Both the position numbers and the translations under genes were made by a program. The notes beneath the pieces are model-generated. The model ran no database searches, was not told the DNA's origin, and saw only the letters and a program-made list of their open reading frames with translations. Shown here in pieces: positions 1 through 10,689 of a DNA stretch of 58,500 bases. The DNA is taken from assembly GCA_014529385.2 (NCBI GenBank), contig CM043947.1, positions 131,711,891 through 131,770,390 on the forward strand, given 5' to 3'. The number at the start of each line of letters is the position of its first letter. The first letter of the stretch is position 1. Origin of the DNA: Adiantum capillus-veneris (lineage: Eukaryota; Streptophyta; Polypodiopsida; Polypodiales; Pteridaceae).

Positions 1-1768
1 ATATGTGCTTGTGTTGGTGTGGCAGACACGAGGTATCTTGTCGGCGGAGGCCTAGGCGTGGGCCTTGGTGCTAGCGGGATAAAAGCATCACGTGCTCCGT
101 CTGGACGCATGGTCGCGCAATTGATCAAGTTTTCAATCATTCTGTTTCTAAACGAAGAAACATTAGCCTTTGAATAATCTGCCAAATTTCTTACCTGCGT
201 TAAGAACATCATGTTTATTAACATAGCTACTAACTTATTAAGATACAAGTCTGTAAACGAGTGTCAAATGCTTACACTTCTACGACTTCCATCACGCATG
301 ACCCCTAACAAAATTTCTGCATTGAGTAAGACCCTCCATCCACAAGAGTAGGCATCATCCTGCTTAGGGACTTTGCAACTAATAATTGTAAGATTCTCAT
401 ATATCTGCTCTTGCGTTAAAGCTTCAAGAGCAGACACAAGCTTCCGAACAGATCTGCGCAAAATACAATTAAATTTCATAAGCGACTTTTAACAAAATTC
501 TATGCGATATTGAACAAAATACAAAACCTCTTACCTACGTACTTCACCATGAAATCCATGGGATGAATTAGCAAGGTAGCACCAGTTTCGTTCAAGGCGT
601 AAGAGAACAAGACTCCAATGAGATCTGTTACAAATAAACATAAGCAAAACATATATCATCACAACAAATTAGAGTTCAAGATAAAATAATTTCACTATTG
701 AAAACATTGCGTACCCTTCATGATAAGCCAGAACAAAAATTTTAGCCGTATCCATGTTCACTGACTGGAACCAGTCAATTACTTCCACTAAAGATGTATC
801 CTCGGTCGTCAAAATGACCGAGAGGTTCGAGTCAAGGACGGCGACATCATCTTGCATATTCCAAGGCAAATTTGAAACTACAAAACTGTAAAGAAATTCG
901 TGTCATAGAAAATTGAATATATTAAAAGAATTTATTGTGAAAAAAAGAATAGCACGCACCAAAGCAAGCAATTGATGATTGAGTCTGTGAGTTCCCTCGT
1001 TTGGTTCTGTAAAATTGCAATATCGTGGGGGTAATAAGGAAAATACAGAATGCGTCCCCACACAGGAAGGCCAACATGGAAATAGGAAAACAGCAATGAC
1101 AAATCATCAGCGTTGGCGTCGCTAATGGCATCGGCCATTTGTTCCTCCATCATCTCAAGGCGTAACTGCTCCAATCTCTCACTATCGTCTTCTGTTGTGT
1201 CCCGCTCGGTGTTGAGACGGGTGCTGTATCGATGCATTTGTGTAGACACTTCATGAACTTTGACCTTGTCAATAGGTGGTATTCTAAGAATATTGTCCAT
1301 CTTTCGGTGTGAAATACCGGCAGGCGGTATTGTTTTGTCATACCTGAACCTGAGAAGGCAAAGTGTGTTGATGTCTCGCGGCATTAATGTTGTCCTATGG
1401 GCGTGGGCCGAGAGAATGTAGCTGTCCTGGAAAATCTCTAACAAAAAATCCTTGGCGGCCTCGTGCAAGCACCCCATTGCACTTCGAGACCACCGGAAAT
1501 TCAGGTTGTGTTGCTCGCAAATCTCGCGAACAACTCTCTGGAATGGCAGTTTAGGTATTGCCAATGAAATGTGCTTTTGGAGCTTACGAAGTTCGAGTAG
1601 AACGCTCCTATTCTGCTCGTATCTTCTTCTTCGCATTGTTGCCCGTAACTGCGGCATGGTCGGAATCACCTGCGATGTTGATGGTTGCACTGTAGATGAG
1701 CTAGCCTGGCCCTGCGCACCAGACTGGCCAGGATAAACCTTCCTTGCTGTTTGCTTTGTGCGGGCCAT
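1..1768 (-). CDS. Histone H3-like / Ulp1 (C48) protease fusion, copy 1, 3' partial
   Basis: Five inferred exons: 1768-960, 885-715, 624-535, 453-276 and 194-1, all with GT-AG introns and consistent phases. The gene runs off the window. Residues 1-10 are MARTKQTARK, identical to the canonical H3 tail including K4 and K9. A Ser/Gln-rich linker follows, then an H3 histone fold at about 55-140 containing IPKLPFQRVVREI and LMPRDI. H3 residues around K14, K18, K27 and K36 are not conserved. After an acidic linker comes a C48 domain: His329 in SHWSL, Asn346 in ANSS where yeast Ulp1 has Asp, Gln388 and Cys394 in YSCGW. The His-to-Asn spacing of 17 and Gln-to-Cys spacing of 6 match yeast Ulp1 as I recall it. 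The last exon ends in a Pro-rich tail. No break is seen in this copy. A nuclear role in SUMO/Ub processing on chromatin is inference. A TATA-like motif lies near 1883-1889. Confidence 0.82.
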
Positions 1769-2547
1769 GACCTGAATGAGGAGAATGCGAGGAAATATGG
1801 AAATCTGGATGTGGGTAAAAAGGCGGAGTGACTAGAGACACTTCGGAAAAAACGATGAGAAAAAAGGGGGCGGGGGGGGTGTTTATATTACCGGAATAAG
1901 TAAAAGGAGAAGAGGCGGCTGCACTAATCATGACATTGCGAGGTATGACGGGATGCGTGCGAGCATAATGATTACGCGCCACATGGCACATCCGGACTCA
2001 AGCGATATTGGTGGTGCCCGAACGGGTTGCCCTAGCAACAATGGTATGTCGCGGCACAACGCGAGGAGGCGACCAGAGTACTCTGCAACGCGATAGCGGT
2101 ACTTTTGTGGAGCGGCGGCACCAGTTTCACGTTGTGGCGCGACCCTTCCACGGCGGCTGACACGTGGCGTAATCATCACGAAGACTGCATGATGTACGCG
2201 TGGCACGACAAAAAAGGCGTCGTGGCACAACGTGAGAAGGCGGACCTGAGTACTCTGGAGTGGCCGTATCGCATTGTGCCGTGACCCCTTTTTTGTCGCG
2301 CCACAACGCGATAGCGGTGCTTTTCTGGTGTGGCGGCACCATTTTCGCGTTGTGGCGCGACCGTTCCACGGCGGCTGACACATGGCGTAATCATCACGGT
2401 GACTGTATGATGCACACCGGCCCCATGGTGCACGTGAGTCGATGTCATCATTGTCCTCGGGAGTCCTATAAATATGACTTGCTCCCCAATTTGCCCTTTG
2501 TTTGGATGTTGTGCTCTCTCGTCTATCTTCGCTTTTGAATTTCCGTT
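1769..2547. promoter_or_regulatory. CpG-rich divergent promoter region, copy 1
   Basis: Spacer between the divergent H3-Ulp1 (-) and unknown (+) genes. It is much richer in CG dinucleotides than its surroundings. It holds a direct repeat of about 110 bp at 2090-2200 and 2308-2418 (both begin GCGATAGCGGT), plus other scattered copies of CGCGTTGTGGCGCGAC-like words on both strands. A TATA-like TATAAATA lies at 2467-2474, about 75 bp before the plus-strand start codon. The repeats could be binding sites for an element-encoded protein; that is inference. Confidence 0.5.
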
Positions 2548-4170
2548 ATGGACCCCTTTAATGTTGAAGTAGAGGAGGAAGTGCCTTGCTCTGAGGATGC
2601 TCCCCAAGACAAACTATCTCATTTTCTATGCCGCATTGGGCTTCAGCAGCGCGAGACAGAGATCAGGCCGATGTTCAATCCAAATTTTTCTTTGCATGAG
2701 TGGATTGTCTCCGCGCAACATTACCTATCAGGTTTTAAGCAGCAGACCTACCATCAGCAAATGTCTGGTGGCATTGTCCAGATACAAGGAGTTCGTTTTG
2801 TTCACATGAAGGATATCAATTCGGACTCCTCCAAGAAACACATATTTTCTAGGAGTTGCCTTAAGCTGCCAGTGCACTTGCGGATAACAGACTACAAGTG
2901 TACACTTCATAACCGCAAATGTCGAGTGGTTGAATATTAGATTTGCATTTAATTTTGGATGAGCATGTTGATGCTGCAGAGGCCTCGCTAGAGGATTAGA
3001 TTGGGGAGGGTCAAGAGCCCAAGTCTCGGGGAAGCCTTGCCTTGCAGGTTTCAGAGGGAGTCCAGCTTCAGGAGGGTGCTTTGCCTACTAGTGTTCTACC
3101 TACCATACCTATTGGTGATTTGCAGTATGTCATGCTTAACGACATTATGGAGATTTTTGACCTTCGAGAGGACTATTGCCTTGCCATTGTGGCACAGAAT
3201 CTCGAAGAGGATGATGCTGTCATTGACCCTGAGCACGACAAGTATTCTGTTATAGATGCCCATGTAAATGACGATGAGTTCGTTGACCCCGCAAATGCAC
3301 TTTGATGATTTACAATGATGTTGCTAGGTATGAGCGCACGCTTCCAACAGAAAAGGAGTTCATGGAAGTGCAAAAAATGCTAGGGATTGAAGAAATGGGT
3401 AAGGCAAGCACTTCTTCATCATCTTTGGCCTCAACCTCCAATGCGCCCACTGGAGGTCAGGGCGGCATCAACCTATGGAATGAGGACTTACTTGAGAAAG
3501 ATGAAAACCAGAAGGTAATCTTTTTTTATTTGCCTTACTTTTTTGGTTTCTACTTATCTCATTTCATAACTTTAATTTGTTGTAGTTGGTGGTCTATGAT
3601 GATACCTTCATTCCTCGCCCTCGTGGACGAGGCATGGGTGATTTAGGGAAGAATTCCTCTCTCGGCCAATACTTAAAGAATCTTAAGTATCCGAGTTTTT
3701 TGGTCTTCCATTCGTCCTTTTCCAATGACAACGCGGAGCTACTCTTGATGACGTTGAAGACACTTTCAAGATATTTAGGAGGAGACGTCATTAGGTGGAA
3801 CGCAGATAAAATAATGCTTTTAGAAAAAAAGGCCGCATTGTATATGTTTGACCAAGGGCCAGGAATGTATGGTTTGCGTAGTCGCTATTTTTTGACCCAA
3901 GCAGCATATGGTTTGGCATACGCAATCACTGACCCTGCGCAATTACTAGAGTATGAAAAGAATGCTATGTTTCGCAATAAACAACCAATTGTGCATCTGC
4001 CTACTGAAGAAATATCTCTTGTGGTTGTGGAGGTGGAGACAAATGTATTGTCGACAAACGAACCTGCAGGACTAGGTTGCAAAAGACCAAGGCAAGAAGA
4101 AGACGATAACACACAGCAGGCAAAAAGGCCAGAATATTTTGTAACTTTTCCTGACGAAGATGAAGAATAG
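2548..4170 (+). pseudogene. Unknown conserved transposon protein, copy 1, broken
   Basis: Homologue of the intact 474-residue protein at 19249-20742. Two exons join at a conserved place: donor after 3514, acceptor before 3586. Shared blocks are LNDIMEIFDLREDY, the RYE..LP.E.EF...QK stretch before the intron, and GKNSSLGQYL after it. Breaks seen: the first frame stops at 2938-2940, the continuing frame has a TAG at about 2996-2998, and a further frame change is needed near 3299. The C-terminus is longer than in copy 2 and ends in an acidic tail after a basic KRPRQEEDD stretch. I do not recognise a known domain. Confidence 0.7.
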
Positions 4171-4319
4171 AGAAGCTCCAATGTATATTGTCGATGCCAA
4201 AAAATAGTACATTTTCTATCAAAACAATGAGTACATTATGTTTCTCACTTTTGTGACTGGTTGTCTTCTCTTGGCACAAAAAGTTATATTGTGTTACAAT
4301 GCGCTATCTTTAGGAAGTT

Positions 4320-7059
4320 TCAAACAACTTGGGTCGGAGTTGTCCAAGTTTTTCCAATGCGTTCTTTTTGAAGTCGCCACTCTACATGTCGCGATGCCGC
4401 AGAAGATGCCTCCCATATTTCCTTCTTCCTTCGTTTGCTTGCTAATCTCATTGCTTGGCCAATCTGACTATCTTTGACACATTCCTTTCGGTGTGTTCTA
4501 CGCATAAGTTTTCGATTAGTCCATTGATGTAGTTCCTCTAAACTGTTGGCTTTGTTTGCACCACCTCCATGACGAGTGTGGCTGAAATAGCCAGTACGGG
4601 CTTGGTAGTGAGTTTTCTCCATACCTTGTGTAGACCACATAGCCAAGCTACCATACTGCCTAGCAAACCAAGGCATGTGGTTGCATATGATATGCTGCAA
4701 AAAAAGAACCAGCCTAGTGTTTATATGTAAATATATAATCACAATTTTATCAAATAAAGTAATATACCATGTAATGAGTTATGTGTTGATTTGTCCATGC
4801 AGCTATGAAAGACCTGTGGAAGGTCTCCAGAGCGTCTTGAAACAATGTATAGTCAGTATCTTTCCAAGTATTGAGCTCACAAAACTTAAATATGGAATCC
4901 AAACTTTTCCACACGTTTGCTTTGCGAGTCCTTGCTGCACCATTGTCTGCGTGGTCAACCACTGCATTGTGCAGGTTTCTCCACCGGTTGTATCTCAATG
5001 TCAACCTTTCCTGAGCACTTTGGCTTTTGCGTTGTCTGCCACTTGTTGGCATCGACAAGAAGAGACGGGCTTTCACACCGCCAATAGACAACTTCTTTGG
5101 CACATCTCAACCATTCTTAGACCTCTTCTCGTCCTGCTCTATTTTCACATGTCCTCCATGCAAGCCCATATCTGAGAAAACTGGTTCCAATGATAATATA
5201 GCCCTTTGTTTTGCTGATGTTGGCCGAGTGGTCCAAGCAAAACAAATGTACAGAAACATAAGTGATTCTGCAGAGTGCATGCATCGTGCAAATGTGTACT
5301 CTGGATAGTGGAATATCCAACATTGGGTAGAAGTTAAGGTCCTGCAAGTGCCTGTCCGGTGCTCTCCTCCAATTTCTTTTGTCAAGACCAATGACTCCTC
5401 CCATGCAATACAAACAAGGGCTTTTACTTGTTGCTCCTTTTGAGATGTTGTACATACACTTTAGGGTTTTGAGATCTCCAGCCATATGCCACTCTACTGT
5501 GTATGAACCCATGCCTAATACATCGAGTGTCTTTCCATTTCTCTGTTCGCTTATGACTTCAGGAATACTTGTTTGATGAAAAACCCAGTTAAGAATATCG
5601 AAATTCTCTGCAGGCACCTGAAATGGGAAAACCAAACCAATCAAATGAAACATGTCTAACCATTTTTTAAAGAAAAAACTTGTTGATATCAAACCTTGAA
5701 TGTGGCTAATAAGAAAATATTGTTTTCGGATTGCACGCTAAAGTTTCTAGGGTCGTCTGAAGCAATGCTTTCATCTAATGCTCTATTCATAAGTGTTATT
5801 GTGACACGCTCAACCTTTGTCTCTTTCACTAGCTCGCACTCATCCAGTTTAAGCACAAACTTCAAGACTCCATTGCATTCCTCTTGAGAAACTTCAAACA
5901 ATTGAACAATATATGTCTGCAAAGCTACTAAATCATACAATATATTATTGTATTTGTCATAGACCACTTCCTCTGCTGATGGCGATCTGTACATTGCTTC
6001 AATGTGAAAAGGAGTGCCCAATGTCCGAAGCACTTCCTGGTTGACCTCCAGTCTTGTCTTTCGAATGGAGAAAGGATTTGGCAGCAACGTGTGCTTGAGA
6101 TTGAACTTCTTACTTTGTTGCTGCATAGTTCTGTAAACAGAAAATTAAGTAAATGGACTATTTCCAAGTTTTCAAATGCTACACATATCCAATATACCTA
6201 AAAATTGCAGCCATTTGATTTGACAGGTGAAGACAATTGATTCAAATACCAGACATACCTAAAAATTGCAGAATAACCTTTGTTAGATATTCCGGCTTCA
6301 TCCAGAATTGACTGAACATCACGTGTTTGGAGTTGATTCTGTTTCAAAAGAGTGTCAAGTTGCTTAGCAACAATCTTGCAATAGCGCTTATCGTCCAAAA
6401 GTCCGGCGACATCTTTGCGTTTCAGTATGAGACCATAAGGAATTGAAGAAGTTGGTGTGTTGCTGTTAATATTTGACTGAGGATGTAACAACGATCTAAG
6501 CATAAATATGAAAAGTAAGATATAAAACTACAAATGTAAAGATGAATTAAACCTACTTGATTGCTTTAACCCTCTTCTTCAAACCCCCAGAACCAACCTT
6601 CAGCTGTTCAATGTCTCGTAAGCGTCGTTCTCTTAACCGAGGACCCAAGACAATATTTTTTTCTCTGGGATCCTGCATGAGGTGCGTGATGCTTTCGTCC
6701 TTGCCTTTCAGTTGCTGAGTGCACCCTATCACAGTTTGCTTCAAGCAAAAGTTTTCTTTGTGTGCAAGGTCTTTCTCAAGCTTAAGAATATCACTTTTGG
6801 CCGCCAAATGCTTGGTGTAGCCATATAAACCAGAATAACCGTCTCCTACATAGTTGAGCAATGACGTTATGTTTTTGAACGGTGGAGTTGAGTTGGTGAT
6901 AGGATGCTCAGGATATATCTTGCCATCCACCCAAAGATCGATGCTTTTTTTACCTTGAAATCTGAAGTTCTCTTTTGAAGCTTTGGAAAGGATGCCTCGC
7001 TGATTCTTCTTGTGGAGGGGCTCGTATTCTCTGGACAGTTCGATATGCATATGATACAC
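4320..7059 (-). pseudogene. DDE-type transposase, copy 1, broken
   Basis: Same architecture as the intact transposase at 20749-23473: coiled coil, LDECE (first catalytic Asp), a GDLKTL block, CLYC zinc pair, HICTMH, and the C-terminal STQGMEKTHY (candidate catalytic Glu) with HTRHGGG. It has more introns than copy 2, for example before TMQQQSKK (about 6132) and before VPAENFD (about 5620). Lesions: the expected start codon near 7080 reads ACG, a frame change lies near 5250 after the ALCRI motif, and an in-frame TGA lies at 5107-5109. The gene is inferred to be non-functional. Confidence 0.8.
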
Positions 7060-7474
7060 ATCGTTTTGACTCCTCGTCTGAGTTCTCTATGAAGATGATA
7101 ATGACATTGAGACGACTTGGTGAATGAGAAAGCTCAAAACAGAGGAGAGCGCAAGAGTGGAGCAAATGGAAGAGAGCTCAAGGGAGGAGACTGCGCGCAG
7201 GCGGAAAGCAAGAGAGACGCAAAAATGAGGAGAAGAATAACATTCAATGCACATCATTGAGTGCCAAATCTTAGTTTTGAAAAATCCAAAAGATTGAGAC
7301 AATTGGCGTTCAATTCGGAGCCGTCGTATGTTATCATTGTCTGAACACTTTTTGAGAGTTTTAATAAACGTACCCCCCAAATCTGATATCCGAGTTTTTT
7401 TGAAAGTGAATATCAAAAATGAAATTAGGGACTTTTTATTATCTCTCTCTAAGCTGACCTGGCATTTCTTACAA
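7060..7474. other. Right subterminal region of copy 1
   Basis: Non-coding stretch between the transposase start and the right TIR. Near the end it carries an AGAGAGAGA/TCTCTCTCT run and a TTTCTTACAAGG word that resemble the equivalent region of copy 2 (about 23750-23770). It probably holds the transposase promoter. No other gene is seen. Confidence 0.4.
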
Positions 7475-7507
7475 GGCCCATTTTTGAGTCCAAACTTTTC
7501 CTAATGT
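7475..7507. repeat. Right terminal inverted repeat, copy 1
   Basis: A 33-bp end equivalent to the right TIR of copy 2 (23770-23802). It begins GGCCCATTTTTGAG and ends CCTAATGT, so the outermost eight bases are identical in both copies while the interior has diverged. Its partner lies left of the window. Confidence 0.7.
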
Positions 7508-7779
7508 CTTCATCACAAATATGATTCTAAGCATGCATACTACTGAAATTTGTGCACAATAAAAAAGAGAGATCTAGTCTTATAAGATAAAACCATTGTT
7601 CATTCAAAAGAAACATCTACATTTGCTTACTCTAATGTAGCATTGACAAGGTTCATACTATCCTTAAGCTGTGTTTAATTGCATCCATCTAGAATCTCCA
7701 AAAGGATTATTTTTGAACTTAATAAGATACCACCGGATAATCTTACCATGGCGTAGTACCTTGTCCTCATGTTACAGGA

Positions 7780-9235
7780 TGGCTTTGGGTTGTAGCACTT
7801 CTTCTTGATCTTCGATCTCTGGGGGGTCTTCAATAATTGTATCTGTTGGTGGCTCTCCTTTACAAGGCTCGAGTAGGCTCACATGAAAAGCATTGTGTAT
7901 GAGTCAATGGTTGGGCAACTTGAGTTTATAGGCCATCTCATTGATTGGTTTTAGCTTTTTGTTGATTTAGCATAATACTTTCGGTGGCCCGTATGATTTT
8001 TGCATGTAGTTTGCCTCAATCGAGCCTTGGAAAATTTTAGTAAGATTCAGTCATTTTCTTTGAACGTTAAGGCCCTTCTGTGCTTGTTAGCGGCATATTT
8101 TTGCCTTTGTTGGGAGATGGATATAGCCTCCTTAATCTTTTGGAAAGATTCTTGTAGGCCTCGGCTATACTCATCGGCAGAGAAGGTCTTCCCATGTACC
8201 TTAAGAAGTAAGGGACATTTAGGTCTTCCCTCAATGATTTCAAAAGGTGCCTTTCGTTTAGTAGTATGGAAAATGCTATTGTACGCATACTCTACAAGTG
8301 GTAGATACTTCTCCCATTGTGAGAGTTGATCTACTTCTGTACCATAAGTCTTTAGTAGATTGAGGATTGTAAGGTTAGCTATCTCACTTTGGCCATCCGT
8401 TTGTGATAGATAGGCCGAAGAGAAATTTCAACCTTGTACCTAGATTTTCAAACAGAAATTACTGGTCATTCTAGGAGCTCTATCTGACACGATGGATGTT
8501 GGAAATCCATGGTGTTTGAAAATCTCTGATATGAAGATGGTTTCCATTTGGTGTGTCTTAATAGTCTTTTTGATAGGATTAAAGTGTGCTTGCTTGCTAA
8601 ACCTATCCACTATTTTCCAGATTCTTGCATTCCCACGGATAGACTTAGGTAATCCAAAGATAAAGTCCATGGATATACTCTCCCATGGCAAATTAGGGAT
8701 TGGCAATGGATGGAGTAATCCAGGTTGCTTCCCTCTATCATACTTTGTCTTTTGGCATACCTCACATTTTGAAACATACTCTTGTATGTTCACTTTCATG
8801 GTGGGCCAATAGAAAAACGTCTCTACTCCTCGAAGAGTAGGTTGAATCCCTCTATGCCCTGCATAGGGAGGAGCATGGGATTGATACATCACTTTCTCAT
8901 GAAGGGAGTGAGTAACACATAGCCTGTTGCCATGTAGAAGATAACCATCCTGCAAGGTGAATGGTTCCTCTTTCTTCCCTAAGGCAAGGGCTATTATATC
9001 CTTAAATCAGGGTTAGTATCATACTTATCTATCATGGAAGATAGATAATTGTGAGTTGCTATAGACACTCCATTTGCCCTTTGTCATCGTGATAGTGCAT
9101 CGACCACTTGATTATGCTTACCAGAAATATGAAAAATTGAATTGTGAAAGGAAATTTGTTCACCTCATTTGTTTGTCTGAAAGCTTGGTTTGCATCATGA
9201 AGTACTTGAGAATTTGGTGGTCTGTTCGTAAAATG
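7780..9235 (-). pseudogene. G1 pol 3' part: RNase H end, integrase, C-terminal region
   Basis: An open stretch at 8440-8955 encodes an integrase zinc-binding segment (HAPPYAGHRG and CEVCQKTK) followed by the catalytic core start (SMDFIFGLP) and SDRAPRM. Downstream, fragments match the APFEVIEGR and [16 protein letters not shown] regions of the sister elements. Several stops and frame changes separate the pieces, so this is a relic. Confidence 0.75.
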
Positions 9236-9240
9236 AATGG
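9236..9240. repeat. Target site duplication of G2, left
   Basis: AATGG immediately before the TGTCATAA start of the G2 5' LTR. The same five bases follow the 3' LTR at 26241-26245. In G3 the homologous uninterrupted sequence reads through this position. Confidence 0.85.
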
Positions 9241-9579
9241 TGTCATAAAAACTAATATCAAAAACTCCCAAATGATTTTCTCATGTTAAACTGATCATTT
9301 AATATGGGAAAGTACCAGGGGAGTAAAAGCTAGAATATTGGTAAGGTTGCCAGACTGGTCTCTACAGGGATCCAAAGGAAGGAAAATAGGGATCCAAAGG
9401 GGGACAATATGCAAAAGAGCAATGTGTTTCAATGGGGCTTAAAAGACCTAAGGTTCAGCTCCATACAGACTTCCATAGGCTAAGGTCATGGGAAAATTGG
9501 ATGGTCATGGGAAGACTAAAAAGTTTTTCCACATCCCTATCAAGGAGGGGGCGAGCCATGAGAGTAGGGGATGAGAGAT

Positions 9580-9583
<4 letters not shown>

Positions 9584-9649
<66 letters not shown>
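9584..9649. repeat. (CT)n microsatellite
   Basis: Uninterrupted CT dinucleotides inside the G2 5' LTR. The same position in the 3' LTR carries a shorter AC run (25077-25100), so the tract changed type and length between LTRs. Confidence 0.95.
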
Positions 9650-9650
<1 letters not shown>

Positions 9651-10080
9651 AGGCTTCCCCATTACACAAAGGGAATACTCGACACATGTCAGTCTCCTAG
9701 GCCAATTACCCCCAACCTCTTCTCAAATCCTATTGGATGGCCATAAAGGCTGACCAATGAGAATTAGGCTAGAGTAAAATTAGTCTAATAAATTTAAAAA
9801 TGCTTGATAAAAGAACCAATATAAATTAAGCTCCCTAGAAGACTATTGGACAGTCTACCAAGGGGTCTCAACAGCCTAATGGCTTGCCTAATTCCTATTG
9901 GCCAGAAGACTAAGAGGTCCAATGAGAGTTTAGTTGAATTATTTAATTACCTAAATCTATCACAAAAGGGGAAACGGGGACACATGTCACAAGACTATCA
10001 ATTATGCTTCTAATTTGTGATTGGGTAAGCTTTGCAGGAGCCAATGAGAGGCCAACATGAGCAAAAATCAAGAGGGGTCG

Positions 10081-10083
<3 letters not shown>

Positions 10084-10156
<73 letters not shown>

Positions 10157-10182
10157 TGGCATTTTTAGACTCACACACTTTG

Positions 10183-10226
<44 letters not shown>
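10084..10226. repeat. (AG)n then (AC)n microsatellites
   Basis: GA/AG run at 10084-10154 and AC run at 10185-10226 inside the G2 5' LTR. The corresponding runs in the 3' LTR (around 25555-25630) are much shorter, showing expansion after insertion or before divergence. Confidence 0.95.
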
Positions 10227-10233
<7 letters not shown>

Positions 10234-10689
10234 TGTTATGTGTGGAGCAAGAACTCCATCTCCTTCTCCAAGCATTGAGAAGTAGAGGCCTACACCAACA
10301 ACTCTTGGCTATGGAATGCAAATCCAACCAAGAGCCAAGCTTCAAGGGCATGCTCGTCTCCTCTACCATGCTAATTACTAAGCTAAGCTATGCTATTAGG
10401 GTGATTATGTGAGGAGAATACTTCTTTCTTGTAAGATACCTTTTCTTCCTCTCAATCTATTCTCATTCTCTGCTAGCTCTAACCAATTTTGAAGGTGTGT
10501 GAGGTCTTGGGACTGAGGCTAGGGACACTACCCGTGTTTTTCAAGCATGATTTAGTGTATGAAGCTTCCATCTTCATTACACCAACTAGTTTTATCAAGG
10601 AACACAAAGATTGTATTGTACAAAAGTCTTTTTTGATGGGAGAAGCTATAATACAAAGCCTTTATGAAGGGGGGACCCGCTGCAGTGTT

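Larger units (their letters stand above)
1..7507. mobile_element. Chromatin-gene DNA transposon, copy 1 (right part)
   Basis: Right-hand three quarters of a TIR DNA transposon that continues beyond the left window edge. Gene order and orientation match the complete copy at 13921-23802: H3-Ulp1 (-), unknown protein (+), transposase (-). The right terminus at 7475-7507 ends in CCTAATGT, as in copy 2, and subterminal motifs (TGTAAGAA-like and AGAGAGAGA in the outward direction) are also shared. The element sits in the 3' untranslated part of gypsy G1: the sequence after 7507 matches the reverse complement of the G2 region around 24440-24470. The copies are old relative to each other, because proteins align clearly but nucleotides hardly do. 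Mobility is probably lost, since the transposase has a frameshift, a stop and a lost start codon. Confidence 0.85.
9241..10681 (+). repeat. G2 5' LTR, 3'-truncated
   Basis: Begins TGTCATAAAAACTAAT. It aligns along its length to the 3' LTR (24701-about 26030), including the CT and AC microsatellite positions, then changes abruptly to copia integrase sequence after GGGGGACC. The last 200 or so bases of the LTR are missing. Confidence 0.8.

Noticed and set aside
932-1768. A free-standing host histone H3 or CENH3 gene
   Set aside because: The frame continues by phase-consistent introns into a Ulp1 domain, and the same fusion recurs in a second element copy between TIRs with a transposase.
1928-2607. 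Open frames in the CpG-rich spacer of copy 1
   Set aside because: They overlap the direct repeats on both strands, lack domains and lie in the divergent promoter region.
10010-10412. Open frames on both strands encoding Glu/Arg, Leu/Ser, Thr/His or Cys/Val dipeptide runs
   Set aside because: They are translations of AG and AC microsatellites in the G2 LTR.
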